A program made the position numbers and the translations under genes. From assembly GCA_013350335.1 (NCBI GenBank), contig CM023536.1, positions 46,136,314-46,200,313 of the forward strand: a DNA stretch of 64,000 bases. The letters run 5' to 3'. Position 1 is the stretch's first letter, and each line of letters begins with the position of its first letter. The notes under the pieces were generated by a model. It saw only the letters and a list, made by a program, of their open reading frames with translations. It was not told the DNA's origin and searched no databases. Positions 36,301-48,915 of the stretch are shown here, piece after piece. This DNA comes from Chimonanthus salicifolius (taxonomy: Eukaryota; Streptophyta; Magnoliopsida; Laurales; Calycanthaceae).

Positions 36301-37377
36301 GCTTATTATGGATTTATGATTATAATTTATGATTTATGGGACTTGCACTATGATGGGTTTTAACTTATGAATTACATGATAGTATCATGGATTATATTTT
36401 AATATTATGCATCATATGACTATGTATGGTATATCGAATATGGTCTATCTATATACTACATAGCATAATGCACCTACATCTCATGCATGGCATGGACAGA
36501 AAAAAAATAAACAAACCGGAGTCCATGCTCCGTCGGGGCTACCGAGAATCAGACATGGGGATTGCTTGAGAGCTATAACCGGAGTCCATGCTCCGTCGGG
36601 GCAACCGAGAATCAGACATGGGGATAGCCTGAGAGCTATAACCGGAGTCCATGCTCCGTCAGGGCGACCGAGAAGTAAACATGGGGAACAGGATATTGTA
36701 TGATCATACGGATAATGGTTGGGACACATGACATAAGCACCCATGACATAACATTCATCACATACTTATTTTGTTGTATTTTATGTTATCGGTATGTGTG
36801 TATCACTAATCCATGTGCTAGCCCTACTCGGAGTCCTACTGGGCGCGTTGACTAACGCCCTACTTCTACCCTAGCTGATGACGCAGGAGAGGCAGGAAAC
36901 GGTGGACATACCGGAGGCCAAGCTTAGGAGCTTGGAAAGCGCAGTCCTAGTGTATATTATGTTTACATTTTGGAGATGTAATTTTAAAGTAACTTAACTT
37001 GTCGGGTTGTATAAATTTACATTTCTTGCGATGGTTTGGACGTTACTTATGGACGATACATTTTGAGATATAATCATGAACATAGGGGCATTTTGGTAAA
37101 TTCAATGTTATATCTTCCCTTCTATCTAAAAACCGGTAGGATAGACTCTATTATCATGTTCCGCAATGATTATAATCTGCGAGTCTATTTCCTACGCGTG
37201 AATCATTCTCGTGGACTTAGTTCCGCACATGCGTGGGGTTGGCCAGTTAAGGGTCGGGCTTTAGAAGCTCGGACTTAACTCGCGTCGTGGCGTCCGCGCC
37301 CTCTCTCACTCTTCTATTTCCAAAAAAAAATAGACTCTGATTTTCGGAAAACGGGTGAAAAAGGGTGGGGCGTTACA
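33303..37377 (+). repeat. 3' LTR of gypsy element 2
   Basis: Runs from tgtaataacccg to ggggcgttaca, 4075 bases, near-identical to the 5' LTR. The main length difference is an expanded TA run near its start. Confidence 0.95.
33327..33391. repeat. (AT)n microsatellite, about 32 units
   Basis: Uninterrupted AT dinucleotides. The 5' LTR has only about six units at the same place (near 24245), so the tract expanded or shrank after insertion, or is an assembly effect. Confidence 0.9.
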
Positions 37378-38763
37378 GGCACTGAGTGACCTCGAGGCCT
37401 TACTCAAAATGTCAGATCTGGTTCTATCCAGAAGACAACCGAGAAGTGACCTGAGATTCTAGCCCTAACTCAATAAGTCAATCTGGTCAATGCCCAGAAG
37501 ACAATATGAGTTTTGTACTGAGCACCTTATTATTATATCTTGTGGATTATTGTAATTTAAAAAGGATAGAAACCAAATAGGAGACTCAATTCCATGTACC
37601 TTGGATATTTTTGGGAAAACAAGTATGATTTCAAAATACTACTTGTGTGATACTATGTATATTGACGTGATAATGATTGTGCGTTTGTTTGTTTGTTTGA
37701 ACAGAGACCGCGAAACCACACAGTTACGGTGAGGGAACTTAACTTTGCAGTTCAAATGTAAACAGGTTTTATTATTTGAGATGGATCTTGAGCAATGAGT
37801 GGTTTCAAATTTGATGAACTCACTCATGTGCCTAGACTTGATGCACTATTGTAAGAAGTGCTTATGGTAATGGTGAATGCTATGATGTTGATCATATAAA
37901 TTGTCATACTGCTTCTACGTACCTTTTACTATTGAACCATCGCCGAGCTGAGGTGTCGGTTACATCTACTGGACCAGGTGGGCCGACAGTGACTGGCAAG
38001 GTGTGTCAGTACCGGTTTTTGAGGTGTATATCGGAGATGTACTTGCAAGGATGTATTTTGACCGTGTCAGGACTTAATACTATTGGTGTCAGTATAGTAT
38101 CTATGGGTTATGGTGGATGACAGTAGTAATGGAAATATGATGTTGGAGGAGATGATGAGATGATGGAAATGATGATGAGACTTTACTTGATATTGTGAAT
38201 TTATTATCAAGCATGAGATGTTATATTGCAATTATTGATTATATACTAACCTGTTGTTTATTTAAAACTGTACTGTTATATTTCTTTCACTGGGCTAGTT
38301 AACTCACCCCACTCACCTTTCAGGAGATGAACACGAGGAGGAAAACCCTCTATATGAAGCTTAGAGTGGATAAGCTGCAGCGTTGTTTCGGGATTCCCAT
38401 TGAGGAGAATACCCTTATCTTTGCTTTTTGGTTCTTGGAACTATTTTCCTTTGTAAAGTACCGGGTGTGGTACTTGATGTGTATTAATGTTATGTACTAA
38501 GACTACTACGCTTCTATAGTTACTCTAATGTGGTTGAAATGTTAATTCAGTGTTGGATTTATGTGTTCATGTTGTGTGTCGTTAGTTGTGTCTATTGTTG
38601 GGAAAACTTATGGTACATGTTTGAGTCCATATGTTGGGATCATGTATGACCTTTGGGCCTAACTGTTGATCTGACCCAGTTAGAATGCTTGTGTTAGCTT
38701 AGTCTTTCAAAAAAAAAAAAAACCAGTCGGTTCTGGGCCTACCCTTCAGGTCGGGGTGTGACA

Positions 38764-40282
38764 AAAATACTAAAAAAATTTATAATGTTTAAATATGCAA
38801 AAATTACTGTAGTAAATTGAAAGATCAATTGAAGTGGGTGAAAATCTAGGGAAGCAATAGCCTTAACCAACCCTAATTATAAGAAAAAAACCAATTATCA
38901 GCGGGAGTTCTCATATTTCATAGTAAAATATGAATTAAAAGGAATTTCTCTTTTATTATATTTGTCATTTTGATTCACTATATAATTGATTAAATTAAAA
39001 TTTTTAAATCAACGTAAAGTTATTTAATTACTTATAATATTTTTTTATAACATGAATATTCTCGTCTCACATTTGAAGTGAGACAGGACAGATTCTACCA
39101 ATACATAAAACCACTCACAAGTTTAACAAGTTTAATATATTAAGTAACTCTAAAAAAGCCGAATTCAACCCCTTACTCAAATCTTAAAAAATTAGACTTG
39201 TGGTCATCCACCTTTAATTACGCTTACACTTGAAGACAATCATTTTTATTGGTTTGTCTTTATATAAAATGACTTGGCTTTTGGATTGGTAGATGTGAAA
39301 GAGAAAACAAAGGGAAAAGGTATTTAAAGTACCTCATTGAAAGTGAAAAGAAATGTCATTAATCAATATGTTAGATTACATCGGAAAGATGGATTTTACA
39401 ATTGAGACAAAAGATAGAAGTTTTTTTTACAAATTACTCTGCAGAAACTATGTTAAAATTAATAATTCAAAATTTTATCTTGTAGACACGTGGAGTGCGA
39501 TTTGTGCTCTTGCCACAAATCATGTTTTTGTCCCCATTAATATAAAAACATTATTAATTAAAATTTATCCTTTAGATTTAATTAACTATAAAATTAAATT
39601 TTAAATAAAAGTATTTGTCTAATATTAAGCTTCACATATAAATGGTGGAATTTGGAACCAATATTTCTTAAATTAAAGATCAAAAGCTTATCAATCTATA
39701 TCTCAATATAAAAAAAAAATTAAAGAAGTTATATTTAATTGGATCTATAAAATTTATTTTACTTGATATAGTTGATAATTCCAAAATATGTCACGCATCA
39801 AATTATTAGATAAAAAATCTCCAATGCTGTTTGGGCACACAAGGTTACATGTGTGGGCTTAATTTTTGCTAATTCAATTTAAATTGGTGCCATTAGTGAT
39901 ATTTTTCATCTTCCAACCTATCCATTTTTAATTCTGGTCACTATATTAAATTTTGACGAAAATTTGATGTTAGCTTTAAATTATTACCTAAATTATAAAC
40001 TTTTGTATTTCATGTAGGCCCTTTATTTTAATATGATTTGTCGAGCAAAAAAGATTAATGTATAAATGAGGTCATTAATTAGTTTAATTGATTTATAAAT
40101 GTTAATAGCTTAAAAATGTTGTTTAAATTTTTAAATTTTATAATAAAAGTATAATTTAATTGATTACCATCCATTGAGACACAAAGATGGTGGGACGCAT
40201 TATAAAAAAAGGTTTTAGTTCTTTTTTACCTCCTCTTACCTAGGAAGATCTTTAATTCGAATCCAAACGCCAAAAATTAAAA
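38764..40282. repeat. Duplicated segment upstream of dioxygenase copy B
   Basis: Matches 15070-15411 joined to 19315-20330, and at its right end 7220-7600. It supplies the empty site for the 3.9-kb hAT insertion. An 83-codon frame at 39353-39604 is the counterpart of 19564-19815 and is not considered a gene. Confidence 0.8.
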
Positions 40283-41241
40283 GGCTCCCCATTTAGATAC
40301 CGACGTTTTCTGCTACCAGACACCGATTTTCAGTTTTTTAGTGGAAATTACAATTCTACCCCCTTCTGTGTGGAATCGATCGATTGAACAATTAGTTCAT
40401 TTTCTTCGATTGAGAAAATCGATCGATTCGTTCTGAACGAATTGGTACAGTAATGTATAGTATATTATTTAAATAATAGAATTTTAACGTTATTTTTTAA
40501 GCACTGTGTATTTTCAAAATTTCTCAAATTGAATATCCGGACTAATTACGATAATCTGATAAAAATACTTTCAGACTTCAAGGTCTTTTGGCACTCCAAA
40601 ATGCCTAAAACAAAGTGTTTTACAAATAAGGGTATCCCTCGGCTACGCCGAAAACACATTTGAGAGTGTCAAAAACACATTTGGGAGTGTCAAAAGACTT
40701 TGAAGTCTTAAAGTATTTTTATTAGGTTATCGTAATTAATCCGGATGTTCAATTTGAAATTTTTTGAAAATACAGCTTAAAAAATAACATTAAAGTTTTA
40801 TAAAACACTCCAAATGTGTTTTCGGCGTAGCTGAGGGATACCCTTAGTTGTAAAACACTCTGTTTTAAGCATTTGGGAGTGTCAAAAGACCTTGAAGTCT
40901 TAAAGTATTTTTATCAGGTTATTGTAATTAGTCCGGATATTCAATTTGAGAAATTTTGAAAATATACTGTGCTTAAAAAATAAGGTTAAAATTCTAATAT
41001 TTAAATAATATACTATACATATACATTACTGTAGCTTAAATATAATCAATCGATCGATTCGTTCAGAATGAATCGATCGATTTTCTGATTCAAGCTAGCA
41101 TATGGAATGAAGGATCGATCGATCGAAGAAAATGAACTAACTGTTCAATTCCACGCAGAAGGGGGCAGAATCGTAATTTCCAGTAAGAAACTGAAAATCG
41201 GTGTCTAGTGGCAGAAAACGTCGGTGTCTAAATGGAGAGCC
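40283..41241. mobile_element. Non-autonomous Mutator-like element 3 (959 bp)
   Basis: Inverted repeats begin ggctccccatttagatacc and end ggtgtctaaatggagagcc, extending more than 100 bases with few mismatches. Flanked by AAATTAAAA at 40274-40282 and 41242-41250 (8 or 9 bases, depending on one terminal A). The empty site is at about 7605-7613. The interior shares the alternating module of element 1. Confidence 0.9.
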
Positions 41242-42357
41242 AAATTAAAAAGCCCCAATCAAGTACTCTTTTTTTTTAAGCCCATTGGCTTTAGCCTATC
41301 TATCTCATCTAAAGTTCAAAAATATTCGATCCATTGCCTCCATTTTTCATACTCCAATCGCTCTACATGAAATTGGAGTCCTTATATCTTTCATTTTCTA
41401 TAAATAATAAAAATTCATCTCAATTTTTAATTTATTCAGTTTTTTATAGAAATTTGGGTTGGAATACTTTGAGTTGAGTTGGATTTGAATTGAATAAAAT
41501 GAAATTTGGATTGAATTAGACCAGTAGTAAAATTTTTGGATAATTTAAAACTTTGTCTTATTATGGTTAAGCCCAATTATCCAAATACTATCTTAAATAA
41601 AAATAATTTCTTTTATTTTTACATTTCCGTCGTAACCTACCGTACCATGGTACGGCAGAGTGACATTTCTACTGCCTCTCTCTCGTTTGCTTGGCTCGAG
41701 TGTCATATTTGATAAAAAATAATTTTAATAAATTGAATTCAATGTAAAGCATGTGCCGCATAGAAGTCCTCGGCATTAAAAACACCAGCATCATAAATCC
41801 GAAGTGGTTGATCTAGTAGTTGAGATACAAGACTTAAGAATTAAGGTCTTGACTTCAATCCCTCAAAACTCCAATAAAGAGTTATTCTTCGTAGGATATA
41901 TATAGAGTAAGATCTCATCGCTTAAATTTGACATATGTGTAGAGAGACGTGCACATGCCTGGACTAGTCCGACGAGATACCTAAACACTTGGGTTGTAAA
42001 AAAAAACACTAGTATGTGCTTTTTTCCTCAAAAATAATACTATGAACTTTTTCAGTACATGCAGGAATGATCTAGTGAGTCAAATAATGGAGAAACATTA
42101 CTCTCCCTCTCAATCTCAATCCAAGGCTGGTTAGAAGCAAATTGATCTCTAAGACAAAAAATTTAAATAAGACCTTCTTTAAAATGGAAAAAAAAAACCT
42201 TTAAAAGAGAAAAAAATTTAAAAGATTGAAATACCTTCAAATAATTATTAGGAAAAAAACAATATTCCTTCACCCACCTTTTAAAACTCATCTAAAATTC
42301 TAAATACTCATTGTCCAAGTAAAACAAAGAAAAAAGAGAAAAAAACTACATTAGAAA
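41242..42357. other. Intergenic region upstream of copy B
   Basis: AT-rich, no gene recognised; the first 750 bases are shared in pieces with 7610-8780 upstream of copy A. Confidence 0.5.
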
Positions 42358-42595
42358 TGTGATACCCCTATCCCTCCCTCTCTTGAAGTCCCACATCGGT
42401 GGGAGAGAACGGAGGGAGTGGGTTTATAGAAAGCCACCCATATGTAACTTAGTGTGAGGCCTTTTGGACCGGGCCAAGTGGGTCTGGGCCCAAATGCAAA
42501 ACCATGCGGGTTCGAGCTTGTGTGTGAGGCCCAAAGCGGATAATATCACACTGATTCAAGCCCTAAGCCCTGTGTGTTTGGGTCGGGTCATTACA
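42358..42595 (+). mobile_element. TRIM-type solo LTR (238 bp)
   Basis: Starts tgtgatacccct and ends gtcgggtcattaca, flanked by AGAAA (42353-42357 and 42596-42600). It contains gtcccacatcggtgggag, gggtttatag and gaggccttttgg, motifs typical of small plant TRIM-like LTRs. No internal region or second LTR is present. Confidence 0.8.
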
Positions 42596-42600
42596 AGAAA

Positions 42601-43162
42601 TTCTTTAAAAAAATAAAAAGGAGCCATTGTACTGTAACATATATCAAAAGAAAAAAGTGAAAGGAAGGTGATGATAAAAATTATACATTAAATTTTTGCT
42701 AAAGAATTTAATAAAATTTTAAGAATTTGTAAAAGTCATATTTAAAAAAAAATCAATTTTAAAGTCCCAAATTTTTTAATTTAAACAAACATTTTTATCC
42801 GTTTGAATTTTCATTTTAAAACAAAACAAATAAAAAATAAATTTTAAATTTTAGATTTCAATTTTAAACTTTAAATTATTTGAAACAAGCGAGTAAAAAA
42901 ATAATTAAATCTTTAAACCTTAATCCTTGTGGCGACATACCTCTCATCTTTAGGACTTTTCTTTCCCAACCCTCATCAAACCAAAATCCCTAAATCCTTC
43001 TCTCTATCGTCTTCTCGTTGCAGCCGCCACTCACCACTCTATCCTCCTTCCCTCTTTGTCCCTCTCTTCCTCTCTCATAACGTGGGCCTTCCTAAATAGC
43101 GGCCTAAAGCAACCGCCTGAGTTGCTTTATGCTTCAGCCGGCCGGCCCTGTCCCAATCTCAA
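42601..43162. other. Upstream region of dioxygenase copy B
   Basis: AT-rich to about 42900, then a C/T-rich stretch (42940-43090) ending just before the start codon. No clear TATA box was chosen. Confidence 0.4.
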
Positions 43163-44128
43163 ATGGGAGCTATGAAATCTTGCCAAACAGAAAGTTCATT
43201 ACCGGTGCCTAACGTACAAGAGCTGGCCAAAGAGGCGACGGCCACTGTCCCGACTCGCTACATACATCTGGATCGAGAGCCTTCCGTCGACGTTGCCGGA
43301 GATTCTCTTCCGTCGATTCCCACCATCGACATGGGTAGACTGCTTCTTCAAGAATCGACTACTTCTGAGCTAGAGAGGCTGATCTCTGCTTGCAGAGACT
43401 GGGGTTTCTTTCAGGTTTTCTACTTTCTCTACTTCACCTCTTTCATGTGATTTTATTTACTTTTAATTAATAAAGAGAATAGAATATTTTAATTTTTTTT
43501 ATAATATTGTATTAATTAGAGAAATATTAACATATAACTGTACAATACGTTTGAAAAAAAAAAACCCACCTGAGATTGACTCAAGTTACTTACTGAGTAG
43601 AGGCAAATTTGAATTTTGAGTTTTTTTTTTATTAAGCAGTAATCAAGTGGGTTTTTAAAGCGTATATGATCATTTTCACATTGATATGTCTAGGAGACAG
43701 TGATCTAATTTAATAATAATCTTTACAAATTAAACACTTAAAAAAATTAACCAACATTTTTATCCTTTCATCATTTCTAATTTGATTATTGGCTTCATTG
43801 ATTGATATTTATTAAGTGTGTAATTGAGAAACACCAATTGATAGGCTCCACTGATTCTATCACATGCATTAAATTATTAATTCGAATTTATGATGCAAAT
43901 CACCTAGCTGCTAGATTTGATGATGGTAGGGTTAATCAATGTCATAAATATCTTCAATATTTCCATAAATAATTTTTAGTAATTTATCTATTGATTTAAC
44001 TTTTAATATATCATAATATTATTCTAATCATTATTTAAAATCTCTAATATTAATTAATTATATTTTTTTAAACTTATACACACATTTCCTAATATTTATT
44101 TTCTAAACCTTTTATGTTTTAATGTTTC

Positions 44129-44301
44129 TTTTTTTGGATAACGAAGGTATCTCTGAGGTATTGACCCAACAAGACTAATCTCTCGGAGCCCGTACTGCCA
44201 TTGTCCACACAGTCGGCCCGGATAAATCAGGTGGTAGCATCAAGGTTTGATCCTAGGATATGAGGAAACAAACCTCATGCCAAGAACCACTTGGGCTACA
44301 C
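44129..44301 (-). mobile_element. SINE-like insertion in intron 1 of copy B
   Basis: T-rich left end and, on the minus strand, gtagcccaagtggtt (A-box-like) followed by ggatcaaacc (B-box-like). It is absent from the aligned position in copy A near 9920. Confidence 0.55.
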
Positions 44302-45076
44302 ATGATAAAATCAAACAACAGAAACTATCTCAATATTATCTTGTATCAGTCATATTTTTGTAATAGTATTTGTAATTGAGGTTGGGCCTTCGCCCCTAAC
44401 TTGAACCCCACTAACTTAATTTCACTTGGACTTGGGCTGGTTTTGGAGTAAGGCTAGGTTAGATTCAGAAATTCTCAATTTCTCACCTCAATGGATGATC
44501 ACCCGCAGATTCTATAAAAAAGAATAGTGATGGATTTGTCCGAAAGGTTATTCTTTGTATGTGGTTTAACAAAAAAATATTTTAATTGAGTTAATTAAGT
44601 CACATTTTTAAATATCGAATGAAGATATGACGGTACCAATTAAATCATTTAAAATTTGATTAGTTTAAATTATTTTTTAATCTTTAAATTTCAAAGTCTT
44701 TAAAAATATAATTTTATTGATTCAATCAAAATGATTTTTGACACAAAAAATTATCTTTTCAACACACCCATCACTATTCTATTTAATAATTAATTAGATA
44801 TGCGCAGGCAACCATTTCATATAATTAATTAAGATCAGACATGAATCCATCAGACCCTACCGTAATTGTAAACGGCCTTTGTTATCATCTCGTCTAATTA
44901 TCCCATGTAAATGGGTTTAACACATATAATATAATAATGTATCTTCCCTGGACTAGGTTCAGATCGGGTTCTGCTCTCTGACAACTCAAGCCCGTTTATA
45001 TTGTAGAAGCCCAAAGCTACCCAAGGTCCATCAGGCTTTTGAGGGGATAATATTTTTAAAATTTTTGAATTTTAAG

Positions 45077-45195
45077 AGTTTTTTTTTTTTGGATTAATGT
45101 GTGGGAAATTCAGACACAGTCTTACTAAAACCCCCACGAATGAGTCCACTACCCCTAAGACATACCAAAATTAGACCATGGAGCTCGAACCCACT
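45077..45195 (-). mobile_element. SINE insertion with 9-bp target duplication
   Basis: Flanked by AATTTTAAG (45068-45076 and 45196-45204); copy A has a single copy near 12672. A run of 14 T follows the left flank, and the minus strand carries ggttcgagctcc, a B-box-like sequence, near its 5' end. Confidence 0.75.
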
Positions 45196-46343
45196 AATTT
45201 TAAGATATTTCATTGAAGTATTTGCTTGTTATATCTATGTATACCTTTCAAAATGGAATGTCCAAATTACCCTTTAAACTTGTTATATATGGCCTTTTAA
45301 AACCTTTTAAATGACAAAAATTAAATAGCACAAAGCTTGTCCCACTATATAAAAATAGGTGTATTCATATTACCCTTCTCGAATATTCTTAATTTTTAAA
45401 AACCTATTTTATTTCTTATATTTTTTTAAAAAATTACGTGTGGGAAATCTTAGAAAAATCAATGTAAAACCTCCATAAGTGATTGTTTCAATTTTTTTTT
45501 TTAAGCTACAGTATAAGAATATCTTGAGATCTTCTCTTAGCCATATTAGTTTGGGGGGTGGGTCATCAAGGGAAGAGGCAACTGATGGTGAGTCTGAATG
45601 ACAGGACACCCCACTGAAGTGCTTAAGAGTGTGGGGGATGGATGATTGGATTGGTCAGGGAAATAAGTTTAGATAAGCTGATGATCAAGGTTATGGACTG
45701 GTTTTCAGTTCAAACTCCAGTGATTTTACCCCTTTTTGATGGTGTAACTGCTTATGCTCAAAACTTACAGTGAAATTATGCTTAATGAGCTATTGCATAC
45801 GATGATAGAAAAGCAAGAAAATAGTGCAAGTAAAAGAGGCTTTAGTCTAATTCCATTCATCAGTCTTGAAAGAGTTACACGGGTTAAGAGTTAAGAAAAA
45901 TGAAAAAACCCCTTAACACACTACGCTCTTATAGAATACAGAGAGAAAATGTCTCTCTAGAACATTCCCCAGTTTTAAAAAAATCTTACCCAAATTTTAA
46001 GATGTTTATTATTGGTAGGGATAAAAAACTAAGAGGAAAAAGAAAACCCCACTAGTGCAATAGAATTAAGTTGATATTTTGATGTGGCCAGCTGAACTTA
46101 TAAAGAGAATATAATTAATTATCTTTCCGGTAAATAAAATCTACTCGGACTTTCAGATCAATGAATGGGCCAAAATAAAATTTAAATAAAAGATTCATTT
46201 TAGATTGATGATGTTGTGGAGATCAATAGGGGTTTAAGAAGAGTCGGTAAAACAAGCGATTGAACATCGGTGGTAACATTGATCAAATCTAATCACCTAA
46301 TTTAGGGACTCTAATGATATTTTAGCTTTAATCAGATGATTGA

Positions 46344-46519
46344 AGTGATCTATCAAACTTTTTATGTTTATATATAAACTTGGAGAAGTTGGTAATGCGC
46401 ATGGGTTTCTTTCGAGAGTTTAGAGGTAGGCAGTGATCTATCAAACTTTTTATGTTTATATATAAACTTGGAGAAGTTGGTTATGCGCATGGGTTTCTTT
46501 CGAGAGTTTAGAGGTAGGC
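46344..46519. repeat. 88-bp tandem duplication in intron 1 of copy B
   Basis: agtgatctatcaaac begins at 46344 and again at 46432; the two units differ by a single visible base (gtaatgcgc / gttatgcgc). Confidence 0.85.
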
Positions 46520-46659
46520 AGGTTAAGGGTAGTTTAGTATCAATTGAGATACCATTCATGCTTCATTATCATCCACACTAATCATCTTTAGAACTCTTTA
46601 ACACCTGTTAATTATTAAAAATCATTATCATCATTCAAAACTATCTATTTTTTTTATGA

Positions 46660-46812
46660 CTAGGGTGTCCAGCATTTTAGAGCACCTGATTAATCCTCAA
46701 GTATGTGTAAGCCTCCCCACCCGCACATACCGAGTAACTCTATAGGGAGTGAACTCAAGACTCTTGATTCCTAATGCAGATTCCTGTTCCAACTCCTTTG
46801 ATTAAAAATTCT
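46660..46812 (-). mobile_element. SINE-like insertion in intron 1 of copy B
   Basis: Flanked by tatctattttt (about 46646 and 46812) with a T run at the left. It contains gaactcaagactcttgattc and gagcacctgattaat. Related to the degenerate sequence at 13575-13765. Confidence 0.5.
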
Positions 46813-48036
46813 TATCTATTTTTATTATAATATTTTCTCTCCTCTTTTTTTTTTTTTGGGTCATCTATCCACAAAACTAGTTTCTACCAATGCCATTCAT
46901 TTTTTAGCAAAACCGAATCAGTCCAAGACAAATCAACTTTAAGGGACAAGAGGGTCCAACCCTAACCGGATTATAATTGGTTTCATTCACCATCACTAAA
47001 CCGTTGTTAATCTGCAGTTGGTAAATAATGGTATGAGCACCTCTGTGATTGAGAGGATGAAATCTGAAACCCAAGAGCTATTCAAACTTTCCATAGAGGA
47101 GAAGAAGAGATACTGGCAGCAGCCAGGCAATCTCGATGGCTTCGGACAGGCCTTTGTTGTCTCTGAAAATCAGAAACTTGACTGGTCAGACATCTTCTAT
47201 TTGGTCACCCTCCCAACCCATCAAAGGATACAATCTCTCTTTGAAAAACTCCCTTCTTCTTTCAGGTCTGCATCTTCCCTCTTACTCTCATTTGCAGGCA
47301 ACAATTTCTCATATAGTTGTTGGGTGAATTTTATTTTCTTCTTTTTCTTTGGTTGCAGAGAGACTATTGAAACATATGCAGTTGAGCAGCAAAAGCTGGC
47401 TCTGACTATCCTGGGACTTGTCTCTAGAGCTTTGGGAATGAACGTTGAAGAGATGAGAGAACTGTTTGAAGATGGAATTCAAAGAATGAGGATTAATTAC
47501 TATCCCCCATGTCCTCAACCTGAACTGGCAATTGGCCTTTCACCGCACTCGGATGCGCACGGACTCACCATCTTACTTCAGATTAATGAAGTCCAAGGCC
47601 TTGAAATCAAGAAAGATGGAACGTGGATTCCTGTCAATCCAATCCCAAATGCATTTGTCGTAAATGTAGGAGACATGTTGGAGGTAAGTTTGTCATTTAA
47701 ATGCAATTCAGTCTAGCAGGTATTGTTGAATTGGTCAATGGATCATTCTTGTCAATTTTTTTTTCATTTCTTTGGTTGATGATAACAAATGGAGCCTGTC
47801 GAAGCGTTCTTCACCGGGCAACTCTAAATTCAGTGCAGGAGAGGCTCTCAATAGCAACATTCTACAGCCCAAATCTAACAGCGGAGATTGGCCCGTCACT
47901 AAGTGTAATCGACACAGAACCTGCCATTGTACAGAAGAGTGACAGTGGAGAAGTACATGAAAAGCTTCATGGCTCGGGAACTGAAAGACAAATCAGTCTT
48001 AGAGAGCATGAAGATAATCCAGGAGAAATGAAGTAG

Positions 48037-48295
48037 CACTGATGCAAACTCTCTTCTTCAAACTATGTCTTCACTCTGAGACACTAATTAGAACAATTTA
48101 TGTGCGAATACAGTGCCAAAAAAAGGCAGCAGACGCAGATATTCAGGTATTCTAAATGGGGTACTCTAATCATTTTACTAAACAAATTACAATAATTGTT
48201 TTTTAGCAAGGTCCTTTTTCATGCATCCAAACGGAGCCATAAGTTGTGCTAAAATTTGAAACCAGCTTGGGCTTGAACATGTACATGTGAAGGAT
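48037..48295. other. 3' flank of copy B
   Basis: No feature recognised. It ends at the 8-bp repeat GGATCATG (48296-48303) that flanks the nested insertion complex. Confidence 0.4.
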
Positions 48296-48307
48296 GGATC
48301 ATGCAGG

Positions 48308-48915
48308 TGAAAGATTATTTTCTCAATGGGATTGAGTGTTTGAGCATTTGAATCAAACAAAACTAACATTCTCAAAGTATTATCTTTTTTATACCCAAAT
48401 CATACATAGATCAATCCACTGATTACATGCCACAAGATTGTGAATCAAAAGGTGTTTTATAAAGATTATAATCATTATAATCATAAGGCGGAAATAAACA
48501 TCTTAACAGAACCAAAACACATACCTAAATCCATCGCTAATCAAAATGTATTTCTGCTTTCCTTTGGCTGCACTTCTTTTCTTCTCTTCCAAGCATAGAT
48601 ACGAACAAATGTGTTGATTTCTCTGCAATACAGGAACAACACATGGTTCCAAAAGCCTCTGGATTTCTCTTCTTTTCTCTTCCTTAATCTCTCTCAATTT
48701 TGCATAAGGTAATGGATAGATTTAGAGAGAGTTGTACTAAGTAAGGAGGAGGACCCAAATGACCGTTTCAAAGCCTTAAATCCACACTCCATCAAAGTGG
48801 GTAACTGACCCACTTATGTCTCTCAATCGTTACATGCAAGAGATATGAATGTGACCCTTGAGTTTCAAATTCTAAATGAATGTGGGCCACATCAAAAGAG
48901 ACTATTAATCTTACA
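48308..48915 (-). repeat. 3' LTR of the copia element
   Basis: On the minus strand it runs from tgtaagattaatagtc to ctttca. It is uninterrupted and serves as the empty-site reference for the solo LTR inserted in the 5' LTR. Confidence 0.88.

Larger units (their letters stand above)
24220..37377 (+). mobile_element. Complete Ty3/gypsy (chromovirus-type) retrotransposon, 13.2 kb
   Basis: Two long LTRs (24220-28254 and 33303-37377), a tRNA-Met-type primer-binding site, a gag-pol region in the order gag, protease, RT, RNase H, integrase, and a 5-bp target duplication GGCAC (24215-24219 and 37378-37382). It lies in the LTR of gypsy element 1 in the same orientation. The LTRs are nearly identical by eye, so insertion is recent, but the coding region already carries a frameshift and two nonsense codons. 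Confidence 0.95.
22331..38763 (+). mobile_element. 3' LTR of gypsy element 1, split by gypsy element 2
   Basis: The LTR starts tgtaatatcctgaccc at 22331 and ends ggtcggggtgtgaca at 38763. It consists of 22331-24219 and 37383-38763, about 3.3 kb once the insertion and one GGCAC are removed. The same LTR occurs in inverted orientation as a solo LTR at 54371-57751. Immediately right of the LTR the duplicated host segment (matching 15070) begins, so its right border is firm. Confidence 0.85.
43163..48036 (+). pseudogene. SRG1-like dioxygenase, copy B: exons 1-3 intact, exon 4 damaged
   Basis: Exons 43163-43414, 47018-47265 and 47359-47683 are open with GT/AG borders and encode 275 residues with IPTIDM, CRDWGFFQ, NYYPPCPQP and the Fe motif PHSDA (H230, D232). 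Exon 4 by homology starts at 47779 (MITNGACRSVLHRATLNS, ERLS; H287, R297, S299), but the base pair before it is TG, not AG, so the acceptor is lost. About 40 codons later, near 47910, two bases are missing relative to copy A, which changes the C-terminus; the original frame still reads on to its own stop at about 48030. Intron 1 is 3.6 kb and holds SINEs. Intron 2 is a multiple of three and has no stop. A sequencing error or an alternative acceptor could still make it functional. Confidence 0.75.

Noticed and set aside
48187..48697. Short minus-strand frames near the copia LTR
   Set aside because: Lie in LTR sequence repeated at 54182-58100 and have no domain.
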